Below are positions 52,082 through 62,100 of a DNA stretch of 64,000 bases, piece after piece. This DNA comes from Parabacteroides sp. An277 (GTDB taxonomy: Bacteria; Bacteroidota; Bacteroidia; Bacteroidales; Tannerellaceae), in contig NZ_NFJB01000004.1 of assembly GCF_002159645.1 (NCBI RefSeq), positions 62,001 through 126,000 on the forward strand, in the 5' to 3' direction. Position 1 is the stretch's first letter. The number at the start of each line of letters is the position of its first letter. A program made the translations under genes and the position numbers. Below the pieces are notes generated by a model that worked only from the letters and a program-made list of their open reading frames with translations, did no database searches and had not been told where the DNA came from.

Positions 52082-54343
52082 GTGGAAGAATATTTGGCAG
52101 AATTGAACGAAAGCCAACGCGAAGCGGTGGTATATTGCGAAGGTCCCCAACTGGTTGTAGCCGGTGCGGGGTCGGGCAAGACGCGGGTATTGACCTACAA
52201 GATTGCTTGGCTGTTGAAGCAGGGATTACGTCCATCGTCTATCCTGGCTCTGACCTTTACCAACAAGGCCGCCCGCGAGATGAAAACCCGCATCGCAGCC
52301 ATCGTAGGCGAAAGCACAGCCCGAGGGTTGTGGATGGGCACCTTCCATTCCATCTTTTCGCGCATTTTGCGCCGGGAAGCTGCCGCCATTGGATTCCCGG
52401 CCCAATTCACGATATATGATGCGTCCGATTCGAAGAACCTTCTCCGTACGATTATCAAGGAGATGCAGCTGGACGACAAAATCTATCGCCCCGGAATGGT
52501 ACAAAGCCGCATCTCGAATGCTAAAAACGCACTTATCACATGGCGAGCTTACGAACAAAACAAAGAACTTATCGAAAGCGATATCCGTTGTAAAGTCCCG
52601 GAATTACGGGAAATTTACAAACGATACCAGAACCGCTGCCTCCAAGCCGGCGCGATGGATTTCGATGATTTGTTACTCCAGACAAATATCCTTTTCCGCG
52701 ATTACCCGGAGATATTGGCACGTTATCAGGATGCCTTCTGCTATGTGTTGGTAGACGAATACCAAGATACGAACTTCGCCCAACACCTCATCGTTAAACG
52801 GCTATGCGAAAAGCAGCCACACCTGTGTGTAGTAGGCGATGACGCGCAAAGCATCTATTCCTTCCGCGGAGCAAACATCGACAACATTTTGCAATTCCGA
52901 AACGCATACCCGGGCTGCAAACTCTTTAAGTTGGAACGGAACTACCGCTCGACGCAAAACATCGTGAATGCCGCCAATAGCTTGATAGACAAAAATCGGG
53001 AACAAATCCCCAAGCATGTCTATTCGGAAAAGGAAGAGGGCAACAAGATTCGCCTCCTCGCCACCTACTCCGACTACGAAGAGGCCTACGCCGTGGCGGC
53101 CCGCCTCCAAGAAATGAAGCGGACGGAACGGGACCGATACCAAGATTATGCCATTCTTTACCGTACCAATGCGCAATCCCGCCTGCTGGAAGAGGCCTTG
53201 CGTAAGCGGAACATTCCTTATCGCATTTACGGGGGATTATCGTTCTACCAACGCAAAGAGGTCAAAGATATGATTTCCTATTTTCGCTTGATAGTGAACC
53301 CACACGACGAAGAGGCGTTCAAGCGGGTTATCAATTATCCGGCACGCGGCATCGGCGATACGACGATTCAGAAACTGACTACCGCCGCTACGACCCACCA
53401 ATTAAGCCTTTGGCAAGTACTCCAAACTCCTTTGGAATATGGTGTAAACATCAACAAAGGAACGGCTGGGAAATTGGCTGCTTTTCGGGACATGTTGACG
53501 GCATTCATCGACAAATTGGGCACTTTGCCTGCCGACGAATTGGCATTATTCATTGCACGCGAGAGCGGAATCATCCACCTATTGTCGCAAGACCGTTCGA
53601 CAGAAGGCATCTCAAAGCTGGAAAACCTGCAGGAGCTATTGAAAGGGATGGTTGAATTTTGTGAAATACGGAAAGAGGAAGGCAACGCGCATGTCTCGTT
53701 GGCCGATTTCCTGGCAGAAGTTTCGCTCCTGACCGACCAAGATGACGAAACGGATGAGCACCGCGACAAAGTAACCCTCATGACCGTCCATGCCGCAAAA
53801 GGGTTGGAATTCCCCAACGTTTTTATTGTAGGCATGGAAGAGGATTTGTTTCCTTCAGCCTTATCAAAAGAAAGTCCACGGGCCGTAGAGGAAGAACGCC
53901 GTCTGTTTTATGTGGCGTTGACGCGTGCCGAGCAGAACTGTTGGGTGTCGTATGCCCGGAGCCGATACCGGAACGGACAAACAGCGATGTGCGTGCCCAG
54001 CCGCTTCTTGCGCGATATCGACAGTCGTTTCTTAGAGGCCACATCAGCCGAAGACCGTCCTATCTTCCAAGCTCCATCTCATTCAACTACCCCGGAAGCA
54101 ACGACCCGCATATCTCCATCCCCGCGTAAAATGACCCGTATCGAACCAACCTCGCACGCGGCCACACAAGCTGATTATTCAGACCTACAAATCAACACAC
54201 GTGTATGGCATGAACGTTTTGGCGAAGGTATTATCCGGGCGTTGGAAGGCGATGGAAATAACCGTAAAGCAGTAGTCGATTTTGACAAATGCGGACAAAA
54301 ACAACTTTTACTAAAATTTGCCCGCTTAAAAGTGATTGAGTAA
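52082..54343 (+). CDS. UvrD/PcrA-type superfamily 1 DNA helicase
   Basis: About 753 residues. A GTG start (giving M/VEEYLAELNESQREAV, the usual family N-terminus) is preferred, because the frame upstream overlaps the promoter. Motifs in order: Q-motif LNESQREAV, Walker A GAGSGKT, Walker B VDEYQDTN, GDDAQSIYSFRGA (motif III), ERNYRST (IV), VTLMTVHAAKGLEF (V) and RRLFYVALTRA (VI). The last 60 residues include the C-terminal RVWHERFGEGIIRALEGDG Tudor-like PcrA tail. It unwinds DNA 3' to 5' in repair and in clearing replication blocks. Confidence 0.93.
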   Translation: MEEYLAELNESQREAVVYCEGPQLVVAGAGSGKTRVLTYKIAWLLKQGLRPSSILALTFTNKAAREMKTRIAAIVGESTARGLWMGTFHSIFSRILRREAAAIGFPAQFTIYDASDSKNLLRTIIKEMQLDDKIYRPGMVQSRISNAKNALITWRAYEQNKELIESDIRCKVPELREIYKRYQNRCLQAGAMDFDDLLLQTNILFRDYPEILARYQDAFCYVLVDEYQDTNFAQHLIVKRLCEKQPHLCVVGDDAQSIYSFRGANIDNILQFRNAYPGCKLFKLERNYRSTQNIVNAANSLIDKNREQIPKHVYSEKEEGNKIRLLATYSDYEEAYAVAARLQEMKRTERDRYQDYAILYRTNAQSRLLEEALRKRNIPYRIYGGLSFYQRKEVKDMISYFRLIVNPHDEEAFKRVINYPARGIGDTTIQKLTTAATTHQLSLWQVLQTPLEYGVNINKGTAGKLAAFRDMLTAFIDKLGTLPADELALFIARESGIIHLLSQDRSTEGISKLENLQELLKGMVEFCEIRKEEGNAHVSLADFLAEVSLLTDQDDETDEHRDKVTLMTVHAAKGLEFPNVFIVGMEEDLFPSALSKESPRAVEEERRLFYVALTRAEQNCWVSYARSRYRNGQTAMCVPSRFLRDIDSRFLEATSAEDRPIFQAPSHSTTPEATTRISPSPRKMTRIEPTSHAATQADYSDLQINTRVWHERFGEGIIRALEGDGNNRKAVVDFDKCGQKQLLLKFARLKVIE

Positions 54344-54405
54344 CATAGTTTTTGTGTAATTTTACACTCGCATTTAAAAAGACGAGTCATTAATAAGGAT
54401 AAGAT

Positions 54406-55359
54406 ATGGGTATATTTAGTTTTTTCAGCAAAGAAAAAAAAGAGACATTGGATAAGGGCCTTTCCAAAACGAAGGAAAACGTCTTTACCAAAATCACGCG
54501 TGCCATAGCTGGTAAGAGCAAGGTGGACGACGCTGTGCTGGATAATCTGGAAGAGGTATTGATTACCTCGGACGTCGGCGTGGAAACTACGCTGAAAATC
54601 ATCGACCGCATCGAAAAAAGGGTAGAAAGAGATAAGTACGTTACCACCTCCGAACTGACAAACATCCTACGGGAAGAAATCGCCAACCTGCTGACAGAGA
54701 ACAATACGGAAGATGGCGAAGGATTTGACCTGCCGGCCGATAAACGTCCGTATGTCATCATGGTCGTAGGCGTAAACGGGGTAGGTAAAACAACTACCAT
54801 CGGCAAATTAGCCTACCAATTCAAGAAAGCCGGAAAGAAAGTATATTTGGGTGCAGCTGATACCTTCCGTGCGGCAGCAGTCGAGCAGTTAGTGATTTGG
54901 AGCGAACGGGTAGGCGTGCCTATCGTCAAGCAAAAGATGGGTTCCGACCCGGCTTCTGTCGCATTCGATTCGCTCAGCTCGGCCAAAGCGAACGATGCAG
55001 ACGTAGTCATCATCGACACCGCCGGCCGTTTGCACAACAAAATCAACCTGATGAACGAATTGACCAAAATAAAGAACGTGATGAAGAAGGTGGTCCCCGA
55101 CGCACCTCATGAAGTATTGCTCGTACTCGACGGTTCGACCGGCCAGAACGCCTTCGAACAGGCCAAGCAATTCACCGCTGCCACCGAAGTAAACGCGCTC
55201 GCCGTCACGAAACTGGACGGTACCGCCAAGGGAGGCGTCGTCATCGGCATCTCCGACCAGTTCCGCATCCCCGTTAAATACATCGGTTTGGGCGAAGGCA
55301 TGGAAGATTTGCAAGTTTTCCGCAAGCGCGAGTTCGTCAATTCGTTGTTTGGGGAATAA
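54406..55359 (+). CDS. ftsY: signal recognition particle receptor
   Basis: 317 residues: the NG GTPase core with only a short N-terminal extension and no long acidic A domain. Motifs: GVNGVGKTTTIGKLAYQFK (G1), DTFRAAAVEQL, DTAGRLHNKINLM (G3), TKLDGTAKGGVVIGI (G4/G5) and GLGEGMEDLQVF at the end. It docks ribosome-SRP complexes at the membrane for co-translational insertion. Confidence 0.95.
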   Translation: MGIFSFFSKEKKETLDKGLSKTKENVFTKITRAIAGKSKVDDAVLDNLEEVLITSDVGVETTLKIIDRIEKRVERDKYVTTSELTNILREEIANLLTENNTEDGEGFDLPADKRPYVIMVVGVNGVGKTTTIGKLAYQFKKAGKKVYLGAADTFRAAAVEQLVIWSERVGVPIVKQKMGSDPASVAFDSLSSAKANDADVVIIDTAGRLHNKINLMNELTKIKNVMKKVVPDAPHEVLLVLDGSTGQNAFEQAKQFTAATEVNALAVTKLDGTAKGGVVIGISDQFRIPVKYIGLGEGMEDLQVFRKREFVNSLFGE

Positions 55360-55364
55360 AAGTC

Positions 55365-55490
55365 CCGGCAGACAACCTGCCCAGCATTCGGCAGTACCTC
55401 GGCCCTACAGGTAGGGCGAAGGTCACCCTAAGCCTAAGGCGAAGGTCGCCCTAAACTTAAGGCGGAGGCAGCCCTAAGGCGCATCATATA
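55365..55490. repeat. short hairpin repeats between ftsY and rimO
   Basis: About three units of roughly 23 bp of the form AAGGCGAAGGTCGCCCTAAA: AGGGcgaaggtcaCCCT, GGCG-aaggt-CGCC, GGCGGAGGCAGCCCT. A separate GCCCAGCATTCGGC stretch precedes them. Confidence 0.65.
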
Positions 55491-55514
55491 TAATTATAAG
55501 ACTTAAGGACAAGA

Positions 55515-56816
55515 ATGAGAAAGAATAAAGTAGACATCATCACGTTAGGTTGCTCGAAAAACTTAGTGGATTCGGAACAGTTGATGCGCCAGTTTGCGGC
55601 CAATGGCTACAAGGTGGAGCACGACCCGCATCGCATTAACGGGGAAATCGTAGTGGTCAATACGTGCGGTTTCATTGGAGATGCACAAGCGGAATCCATC
55701 GAGATGATTCTCGAACTGGGCGAGGCGAAAAAACAAGGAAAGATAGGCAAGCTATTTGTCATGGGTTGCCTTTCGGAACGTTTCATGCACGACTTAGTAC
55801 AGGAATTGCCCGAAGTAGATCGCTTCTACGGAAAGTTTAATTGGAAAGAGTTGATTTCAGATTTGGGCAAAACATATCATGCGGAATTGGCTCACGACCG
55901 CATCCTTACCACACCCAAGCATTATGCCTACCTGAAGATTGGCGAAGGATGCAACCGCACCTGCTCTTATTGTTCGATTCCGCTCATTACGGGGCCATAC
56001 CAATCTCGCCCCATGGAGGAATTGGTAGAAGAGGTCAAGCTCTTGACCCGCCAAGGCGTAAAGGAATTCCAACTCATTGCCCAAGATTTGACCTTCTACG
56101 GATTGGATCTCTACAAGCGGATGGCTCTGCCCGAATTGGTGGAGCGCATCTCGGATATACCCGGTGTCGAATGGATTCGACTTCACTACGGTTATCCGAC
56201 GCATTTCCCCTACGATTTGCTACGCGTAATGCGCGAACGGGAGAACGTATGCCGTTATATGGACATCGCCCTGCAACACATTAGTGACCGGATGCTCAAA
56301 CTGATGCGAAGGAACATTACGAAGGCGGAAACTTACGAACTCTTGAAACGGATGCGCGAAGAGGTACCAGGAATCCACCTCCGCACCACATTGATGGTCG
56401 GACATCCAGGCGAAACCGAAGAGGACTTTGAAGAGCTATTGGCTTTTGTCCGTCAAGCCCGTTTCGAACGGATGGGTGCTTTTGCTTATAGCCACGAAGA
56501 AGGAACTTATGCTTATTTGCATTACACGGACGACGTCCCGCAAGAGGTGAAACAAACTCGGTTGGATACGCTGATGGCTATCCAAGAACGCCTATCTTTG
56601 GAAACAAATACAACGAAAATCGGACACGAATATAAGGTAATCGTCGACCGGGAAGAAGAAGACTTTTACGTAGGGCGAACCGAGTTCGATTCGCCTGAAG
56701 TCGATCCAGAAGTATTGATACGCAAAGAAGAGGGTAAAGCATTGAAAACGGGGCATTTTTACCAAGTAGCCATCGAAGATGCGCAAGCTTTTGAACTATA
56801 TGGAAAAAGTGTATAA
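55515..56816 (+). CDS. rimO: ribosomal protein uS12 methylthiotransferase
   Basis: 433 residues: an N-terminal UPF0004 domain (VDIITLGCSKNLVDSEQLM, with further cysteines in VVNTCGFIGDA and VMGCLSERF), a radical-SAM domain with GEGCNRTCSYCSIP (Cys146, Cys150, Cys153), and a C-terminal TRAM domain (about 370-433). It adds a methylthio group to a conserved Asp of S12. It is followed closely by HU-type genes, an arrangement I recall as common in Bacteroidetes. Confidence 0.95.
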   Translation: MRKNKVDIITLGCSKNLVDSEQLMRQFAANGYKVEHDPHRINGEIVVVNTCGFIGDAQAESIEMILELGEAKKQGKIGKLFVMGCLSERFMHDLVQELPEVDRFYGKFNWKELISDLGKTYHAELAHDRILTTPKHYAYLKIGEGCNRTCSYCSIPLITGPYQSRPMEELVEEVKLLTRQGVKEFQLIAQDLTFYGLDLYKRMALPELVERISDIPGVEWIRLHYGYPTHFPYDLLRVMRERENVCRYMDIALQHISDRMLKLMRRNITKAETYELLKRMREEVPGIHLRTTLMVGHPGETEEDFEELLAFVRQARFERMGAFAYSHEEGTYAYLHYTDDVPQEVKQTRLDTLMAIQERLSLETNTTKIGHEYKVIVDREEEDFYVGRTEFDSPEVDPEVLIRKEEGKALKTGHFYQVAIEDAQAFELYGKSV

Positions 56817-56833
56817 TCCAACAGGTATTCCGC

Positions 56834-57124
56834 ATGAAAAGTAAAGAGGTCATAACAGAATTGGCACAACGCATGGGATGGACTACGCAGGAAGTCACCA
56901 AGATGATTTCGGCACTCGGTTCGGCGGTCGGCACCAAGTTAATGGAAGGAGATACACTCACGCTCCCTGATTTCGGACAATTCGAAGTGCGGAAGAAAAT
57001 GGAACGCATCTCGGTAAACCCGACGAATAGCAAGCGATACCTCGTACCGCCCAAGTTAGTCCCTGTATTTAAGCCAAGTACAACGATCAAAAATCATTTA
57101 AAAGAAATGGAAGGCGATGAATAA
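56834..57124 (+). CDS. HU family DNA-binding protein
   Basis: 96 residues, single HU domain: KSKEVITELAQRMGWTTQEV, then LPDFGQFEVRKKMERISVNP and LVPPKLVPVFKPS. The usual HU arm motif GRNP is replaced by RISVNPTNSKRYLVPPK, as in divergent Bacteroidetes paralogues. It overlaps the next gene by 8 bases. Confidence 0.88.
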   Translation: MKSKEVITELAQRMGWTTQEVTKMISALGSAVGTKLMEGDTLTLPDFGQFEVRKKMERISVNPTNSKRYLVPPKLVPVFKPSTTIKNHLKEMEGDE

Positions 57125-58106
57125 CCGATTGGGATTATCTGAAATAGCCGCTCTTTTGGCGGAACAAACGAAGAAAAGTACGGAAGAGACAGAACATTTC
57201 CTCCGCGAATTCATTCATGTCGTATCCGAAGGTGTCTATGCCGATAAAATCGTTAAAATAAAAGGATTAGGTACTTTCAAATTGATTCGCGTGGAAGAAC
57301 GGGAAAGTGTTTCGGTCCATTCGGGCGAAAGATTCCTCATCCCTTCCCACTATAAATTCGCTTTTGTACCAGATAAAGACTTGAAAGAATTGGTAAATAA
57401 ACCTTTTTCCCTATTCGAAACCACTGAATTGAATGAGTCTGTCACATTCGACGATATGAACACCTCGCCAGATTCGCCCGATGCAGAAGAGACTCTCGAA
57501 GAATCTGTGGAGGAAATCCTACCGGAAAAACGAATACCCATTCAAGCCACAACATCCGAAAAGCCACAAGCACGCGAAGAAATACCCATACCTTCCCCAT
57601 CAAAAAAGAATACACAATGGATGGGTTGGGTAGCTTGTCTAATCATTTTACTGGTTGCTGGAGTAGGCTATATCAGCTATATGAGCGGCCTCTTCCAACC
57701 CATCCAGCCCGTGGAAGAAAAGCAGATAGCTTTATCAGATACCACGTTGTCAAATGGAAAAACGACGCCGTCGATGGAAGAAAGCACAACGTCGTTTTCG
57801 GATTCCACGCCTACAAAAAAACAACCGACCGACACGATACCTGCAGTGCCAGAAGACATCGCGATCACGACCATCCAAGCCGGAGACCGATTAGCTTCTA
57901 TTGCCCAAAAATATTACGGACATAAGTTTTTTTGGGTATACATATATCAACATAATAAACAAGTTATTGCAAATCCTAACAACATTCCCATCGGGACGGA
58001 AATCCGCCTTCCCAACCCAACCTTATATGAAATAGATGCACACGACCAAAACTCCATCCAAAAAGCAGCCCAATTGCAATCCCAAATCTTATCACAGGAA
58101 TTTTAA
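57117..58106 (+). CDS. HU domain - transmembrane - LysM fusion protein
   Basis: 329 residues. Residues 1-95 are an HU-like DNA-binding domain (GLSEIAALLAEQTKKSTEET, VKIKGLGTFKLIRV, FAFVPDKDLKELVNKPF). An acidic, proline-rich linker (about 100-165) leads to a single membrane helix (about 168-189, WMGWVACLIILLVAGVGYIS), then a Ser/Thr-rich linker and a LysM domain (about 249-300, TTIQAGDRLASIAQKYYGHK). This order would put DNA binding in the cytoplasm and peptidoglycan binding outside it. Translation is coupled to the HU gene upstream, suggesting a heteromer. Confidence 0.88.
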   Translation: MNNRLGLSEIAALLAEQTKKSTEETEHFLREFIHVVSEGVYADKIVKIKGLGTFKLIRVEERESVSVHSGERFLIPSHYKFAFVPDKDLKELVNKPFSLFETTELNESVTFDDMNTSPDSPDAEETLEESVEEILPEKRIPIQATTSEKPQAREEIPIPSPSKKNTQWMGWVACLIILLVAGVGYISYMSGLFQPIQPVEEKQIALSDTTLSNGKTTPSMEESTTSFSDSTPTKKQPTDTIPAVPEDIAITTIQAGDRLASIAQKYYGHKFFWVYIYQHNKQVIANPNNIPIGTEIRLPNPTLYEIDAHDQNSIQKAAQLQSQILSQEF

Positions 58107-58224
58107 ACGGACTCTTAGTATTATTTAACTGCAAAAGTAAGAGATACGGATTTAACATTTCTAATTTTGTGCAGCTTAAAAAGAAACGATTATAACAATA
58201 AAAAAGATATAGACATTATCACTT

Positions 58225-59220
58225 ATGAATCAGACAGTAGATATTCGTGAATTGAATGAACGGATAGAGAGTAAAAGTTCCTTCGTGAACATGATAACCA
58301 TGGGCATGGACCAAGTTATCATCGGACAGAAGCATCTGGTGGAATCTTTATTGATTGGTTTACTTTCAGATGGACATATCTTATTGGAAGGAGTCCCAGG
58401 ATTAGCTAAAACATTAGCTATTAAGACACTTTCATCATTAATTGATGCCAAATACAGCCGAATCCAGTTTACGCCAGATTTACTTCCAGCCGATGTAATC
58501 GGAACCATGATTTATAGTCAAAAAAGCGAAGAATTCCAAGTAAAACAAGGACCTATCTTCGCTAATTTCGTATTGGCAGATGAAATTAACCGTGCGCCTG
58601 CCAAAGTACAAAGTGCTTTACTGGAGGCCATGCAAGAACGCCAAGTGACGATTGGCGAACAAACATACAAACTCCCGGAACCATTCCTCGTCATGGCGAC
58701 CCAAAACCCGATTGAGCAGGAAGGAACTTATCCACTTCCGGAAGCGCAAGTCGACCGTTTCATGTTGAAAGTCATTATCAATTATCCGAAGAAAGAAGAA
58801 GAGAAATTGATTATCCGACAAAATATTTCGGGTACAAAAGCCGATATCAAACCGATTTTAAGCAAAGAAGAGATTCTCGAAGCGCGGAAAATTGTACGCG
58901 AAGTATACTTAGACGAAAAGATAGAACGCTACATAGTAGACATCGTTTTTGCTACTCGTTTCCCGCAAGAATATGGTTTGGCTAATTTAAGTAACATGAT
59001 TTCCTTCGGAGCGTCTCCGCGTGCATCAATCAGTTTGGCATTAGCCGCTCGTACATATGCCTTCATCAAACGTCGCGGCTATGTGATTCCAGAAGATATT
59101 CGCGCAGTGTGCCACGATGTATTGCGGCACCGTATTGGTTTAAGTTACGAAGCAGAAGCCAACAATTTGACGACCGAGGAGGTCATTAGTGAAATCTTGA
59201 ACAAGGTAGAAGTACCCTAA
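58225..59220 (+). CDS. MoxR-type AAA+ ATPase
   Basis: 331 residues: Walker A GVPGLAKT, Walker B VLADEINRAPAKVQSALLEAM, sensor FLVMATQNPIEQEGTYPLPEAQ, and a C-terminal lid. MoxR ATPases work as chaperones with VWA-domain partners, here BatA and BatB downstream. The stop overlaps the next start by one base (TAATG). Confidence 0.93.
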   Translation: MNQTVDIRELNERIESKSSFVNMITMGMDQVIIGQKHLVESLLIGLLSDGHILLEGVPGLAKTLAIKTLSSLIDAKYSRIQFTPDLLPADVIGTMIYSQKSEEFQVKQGPIFANFVLADEINRAPAKVQSALLEAMQERQVTIGEQTYKLPEPFLVMATQNPIEQEGTYPLPEAQVDRFMLKVIINYPKKEEEKLIIRQNISGTKADIKPILSKEEILEARKIVREVYLDEKIERYIVDIVFATRFPQEYGLANLSNMISFGASPRASISLALAARTYAFIKRRGYVIPEDIRAVCHDVLRHRIGLSYEAEANNLTTEEVISEILNKVEVP

Positions 59221-60089
59221 TGGAAACGAGTGAACTACTGAAAAAAGTTCGCCGGATAGAAATCAAAACGCGCGGTCTTTCGCGGAATATCTTCGCCGGA
59301 CAATATCACTCTGCATTCAAAGGACGTGGTATGGCTTTCAGCGAAGTGCGCGAATACCAATATGGCGATGATATCCGAGATATCGATTGGAATGTGACAG
59401 CACGTTATGTCCGGCCTTATGTCAAAGTATTCGAAGAAGAGCGCGAACTGACCGTCATGCTACTGATTGACGTGTCAGGAAGCCGTGATTTCGGTTCCAT
59501 TCAAGTTATGAAGAAGGACATCATTACCGAGATTGCAGCTACGTTAGCCTTTTCGGCAATACAAAACAATGATAAGATTGGCGTAATTTTCTTTTCCGAT
59601 AAAGTGGAAAAGTTTATACCTCCGCAGAAGGGAAAGAAACATATCTTATATGTGATTCGTGAGTTGATTGATTTCCAACCTGAAGATCGTCAAACAGATA
59701 TTAGCCAAGTATTAAAATATCTGACCAATGCGATAAAGAAGCGTTGCACGGCGTTCTTGATTTCGGATTTCATCAACAAAGGAAGTTTTAAGGACGCGCT
59801 TACCGTAGCAAACAGAAAGCACGACATGGTGGCCATTCAGGTATACGACCGTCGGGAAACAGAACTCCCTGCCGTCGGCCTGATGAAAATCAAAGATGCA
59901 GAAACGGGAAAGGAACAATGGATTGATACCTCTTCTATGCGTGTCCGCCAAGCTTACGAGAATTGGTGGAAAGAGCGCCAGACAGCCATGGACAATACAT
60001 TTAAGAAATGTCGGGTAGATTCAGTCTCTATTCGGACAGAAGATGATTATGTAAAGTCGTTGATGACGCTTTTTGATAAACGGAATTAA
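59220..60089 (+). CDS. DUF58 protein with degenerate VWA fold
   Basis: 289 residues. The DUF58 hallmark GRGMAFSEVREYQYGDDIRDIDWNVTARY splits into REYQYGDDIRDIDW; a MIDAS-like LLIDVSGSRDFG follows (about 82-93). No membrane segment. It is the usual partner of MoxR ATPases; function of the pair in the cell envelope is inferred from the operon. Confidence 0.9.
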   Translation: METSELLKKVRRIEIKTRGLSRNIFAGQYHSAFKGRGMAFSEVREYQYGDDIRDIDWNVTARYVRPYVKVFEEERELTVMLLIDVSGSRDFGSIQVMKKDIITEIAATLAFSAIQNNDKIGVIFFSDKVEKFIPPQKGKKHILYVIRELIDFQPEDRQTDISQVLKYLTNAIKKRCTAFLISDFINKGSFKDALTVANRKHDMVAIQVYDRRETELPAVGLMKIKDAETGKEQWIDTSSMRVRQAYENWWKERQTAMDNTFKKCRVDSVSIRTEDDYVKSLMTLFDKRN

Positions 60090-60091
60090 AC

Positions 60092-61096
60092 ATGAAATGG
60101 ATAAAGAAAAATATCATAGTCCTATTATTGTTTGCTTGGGCGACAGGAGCCTATGAAACAAAAGCACAATCGCTGATAGAAGTGCGGATTGATTCGGCCG
60201 CTATCTTGATTGGAGAGCAAACGAAATTGCATCTGACCGTGACGACGCCGAAAACACATCCTGTACAAATCCTTATTCCGGTAGATACTTTGATGCGCGG
60301 TGTGGAAATACTGGATGCCTCGAAACCCGATTCGTCGCTCATCGAAAACGACCGCTTGGTAATTAAGCAAGATTTGTTGATTACGTCATTCGATTCAGCG
60401 TTGTATTTGCTTCCTCCTTTGAAAGTAGTGGACGGCACCGACACGGTGGCCTCTAATCAAGTGGCCTTGAAAGTATCGACTGTACCCGTGAATGCCGATA
60501 AACCAGAGGAGTTCAACGACATTAAGAATGTATGGAAACCTCCTTTCGTCTGGGCCGATTATTATCCCATTATCTATGGCGTGCTGTTGGGCTTATTTTT
60601 GCTTTGCGTTTTGTTGTATATTATCAAACGTTTGCGAAATCATAAATCATTGTTGCCATTTGCAGCTCCTGAAGAGCCTAAATTACCTCCATACGAGCAA
60701 GCCATAAAAGAATTGGACGAAATTAAGACCCGCAAGCTGTGGCAACAGGGCTTGAATAAGGAATATTACACGGCATTGACCGAAACTTTGAGACGTTATA
60801 TAGTAGAACGTTTCGGAATCAATGCGATGGAAATGACATCGGGCGAAATCCTGACGATGTTACAAGACAAAAAAGAGGTTCATCCTGTTTTTGAAAATTT
60901 GAAACAGATACTGAACCTTTCGGATTTTGTGAAATTCGCCAAAGTACATCCATTGCCTGATGAAAATGATTTGAGTATCTCAAACGCCTATTCGTTTGTG
61001 GAAGAGACCAAGCCCGAGGAAACAACTCAGGATAAAGGGAACCTCGAACAACAGGCGACAGAGGAATCGAATAATGATGCTAAAATAAAAGAATAA
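60092..61096 (+). CDS. BatD-like membrane protein
   Basis: 334 residues: signal peptide (about 1-25), an extracytoplasmic beta-sandwich (about 26-145, LIEVRIDSAAILIGEQTKLH), one membrane helix (about 165-187, PIIYGVLLGLFLLCVLLYII), and a cytoplasmic helical domain (TALTETLRRYIVERFGINAMEM) with an acidic tail. It resembles the small membrane proteins that sit between the DUF58 gene and batA in Bacteroidetes. Separated from neighbours by 2 and 1 bases. Confidence 0.75.
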   Translation: MKWIKKNIIVLLLFAWATGAYETKAQSLIEVRIDSAAILIGEQTKLHLTVTTPKTHPVQILIPVDTLMRGVEILDASKPDSSLIENDRLVIKQDLLITSFDSALYLLPPLKVVDGTDTVASNQVALKVSTVPVNADKPEEFNDIKNVWKPPFVWADYYPIIYGVLLGLFLLCVLLYIIKRLRNHKSLLPFAAPEEPKLPPYEQAIKELDEIKTRKLWQQGLNKEYYTALTETLRRYIVERFGINAMEMTSGEILTMLQDKKEVHPVFENLKQILNLSDFVKFAKVHPLPDENDLSISNAYSFVEETKPEETTQDKGNLEQQATEESNNDAKIKE

Positions 61097-61097
61097 A

Positions 61098-62084
61098 ATG
61101 GTATTTGCGAATCCAAACTATTTGTATTTATTGCTGCTGTTGATACCGCTCATCGCTTGGTACATTTATAAATTAAGGAAAAGCCAAGCGAGTCTGCAAG
61201 TCTCTTCGGCAGAAGCATTCGAAGCTCCCGGCACCATTTCGTGGCGCGTTTACTTGCGTCATGCGCCTTTCGTGTTGCGTATGTTGGCCATCGCGGTCTT
61301 GATTGTCGTGTTGGCGCGTCCGCAATCGACAAACAGTTGGCAGAATTCGACCACGGAGGGTATCGACATTGTAATGGCTATCGATATATCGACCAGTATG
61401 CTTGCCGAAGATTTAAAACCGAACCGCTTGGAAGCAGCTAAAGATGTGGCAGCGTCATTCATCAACGGGCGGCCGAACGACAATATCGGTTTGGTCGTTT
61501 TCGCGGCAGAAAGTTTCACACAATGCCCTTTGACTACCGACCATGGCGTGTTGCTCAATCTCTTCAAGGATATTCAACCGGGTATTATCCAAGACGGAAC
61601 CGCGATCGGTGTCGGATTGGCTAACGCCGTCAGCCGCATCAAAGACAGCCAGGCGAAGTCGAAAGTAATTATCCTTTTGACCGATGGCGTGAACAATACG
61701 GGCGAAGTGGCGCCTGTGACGGCTGCCGAGATTGCGAAGACATTCGGCATCCGGGTGTATACGATTGGCGTCGGGACGCAAGGTGAAGCGCCTTATCCCA
61801 TCCCGACTGCATTTGGCGTCCAATACCAGAATATTCCGGTCGAAATCGACGAGCAAGTGTTGAAACAGATTGCTTCGACAACAGGCGGGCAATATTTCCG
61901 CGCGACGGACAACGCCAGCTTGAAGGAAATCTATTCGGAAATTGACCAAATGGAAAAAACGAAAATCAGCGTACAAGAATTCAGCAAGAAACAAGAAGAA
62001 TACAAGAACTGGGCTTTGCTGGTCTTTGCCCTCCTGCTGGTCGAAGTTTTGTTGAGAAATACAGTGTTAAGAAATATCCCATAA
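61098..62084 (+). CDS. batA: BatA, von Willebrand factor A protein
   Basis: 328 residues: two N-terminal hydrophobic segments (about 8-20 and 57-75), a VWA domain with MIDAS motif AIDISTSML (DxSxS), GLVVFAAESFTQCPLTTDHG and LLTDGVNNTGEVAP, and a C-terminal membrane helix (WALLVFALLLVEVLL). Bat proteins are linked to oxygen tolerance and stress survival in Bacteroides fragilis; the mechanism is unclear. Confidence 0.92.
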   Translation: MVFANPNYLYLLLLLIPLIAWYIYKLRKSQASLQVSSAEAFEAPGTISWRVYLRHAPFVLRMLAIAVLIVVLARPQSTNSWQNSTTEGIDIVMAIDISTSMLAEDLKPNRLEAAKDVAASFINGRPNDNIGLVVFAAESFTQCPLTTDHGVLLNLFKDIQPGIIQDGTAIGVGLANAVSRIKDSQAKSKVIILLTDGVNNTGEVAPVTAAEIAKTFGIRVYTIGVGTQGEAPYPIPTAFGVQYQNIPVEIDEQVLKQIASTTGGQYFRATDNASLKEIYSEIDQMEKTKISVQEFSKKQEEYKNWALLVFALLLVEVLLRNTVLRNIP

Positions 62085-62100
62085 CAAAAAGATAGGAATT

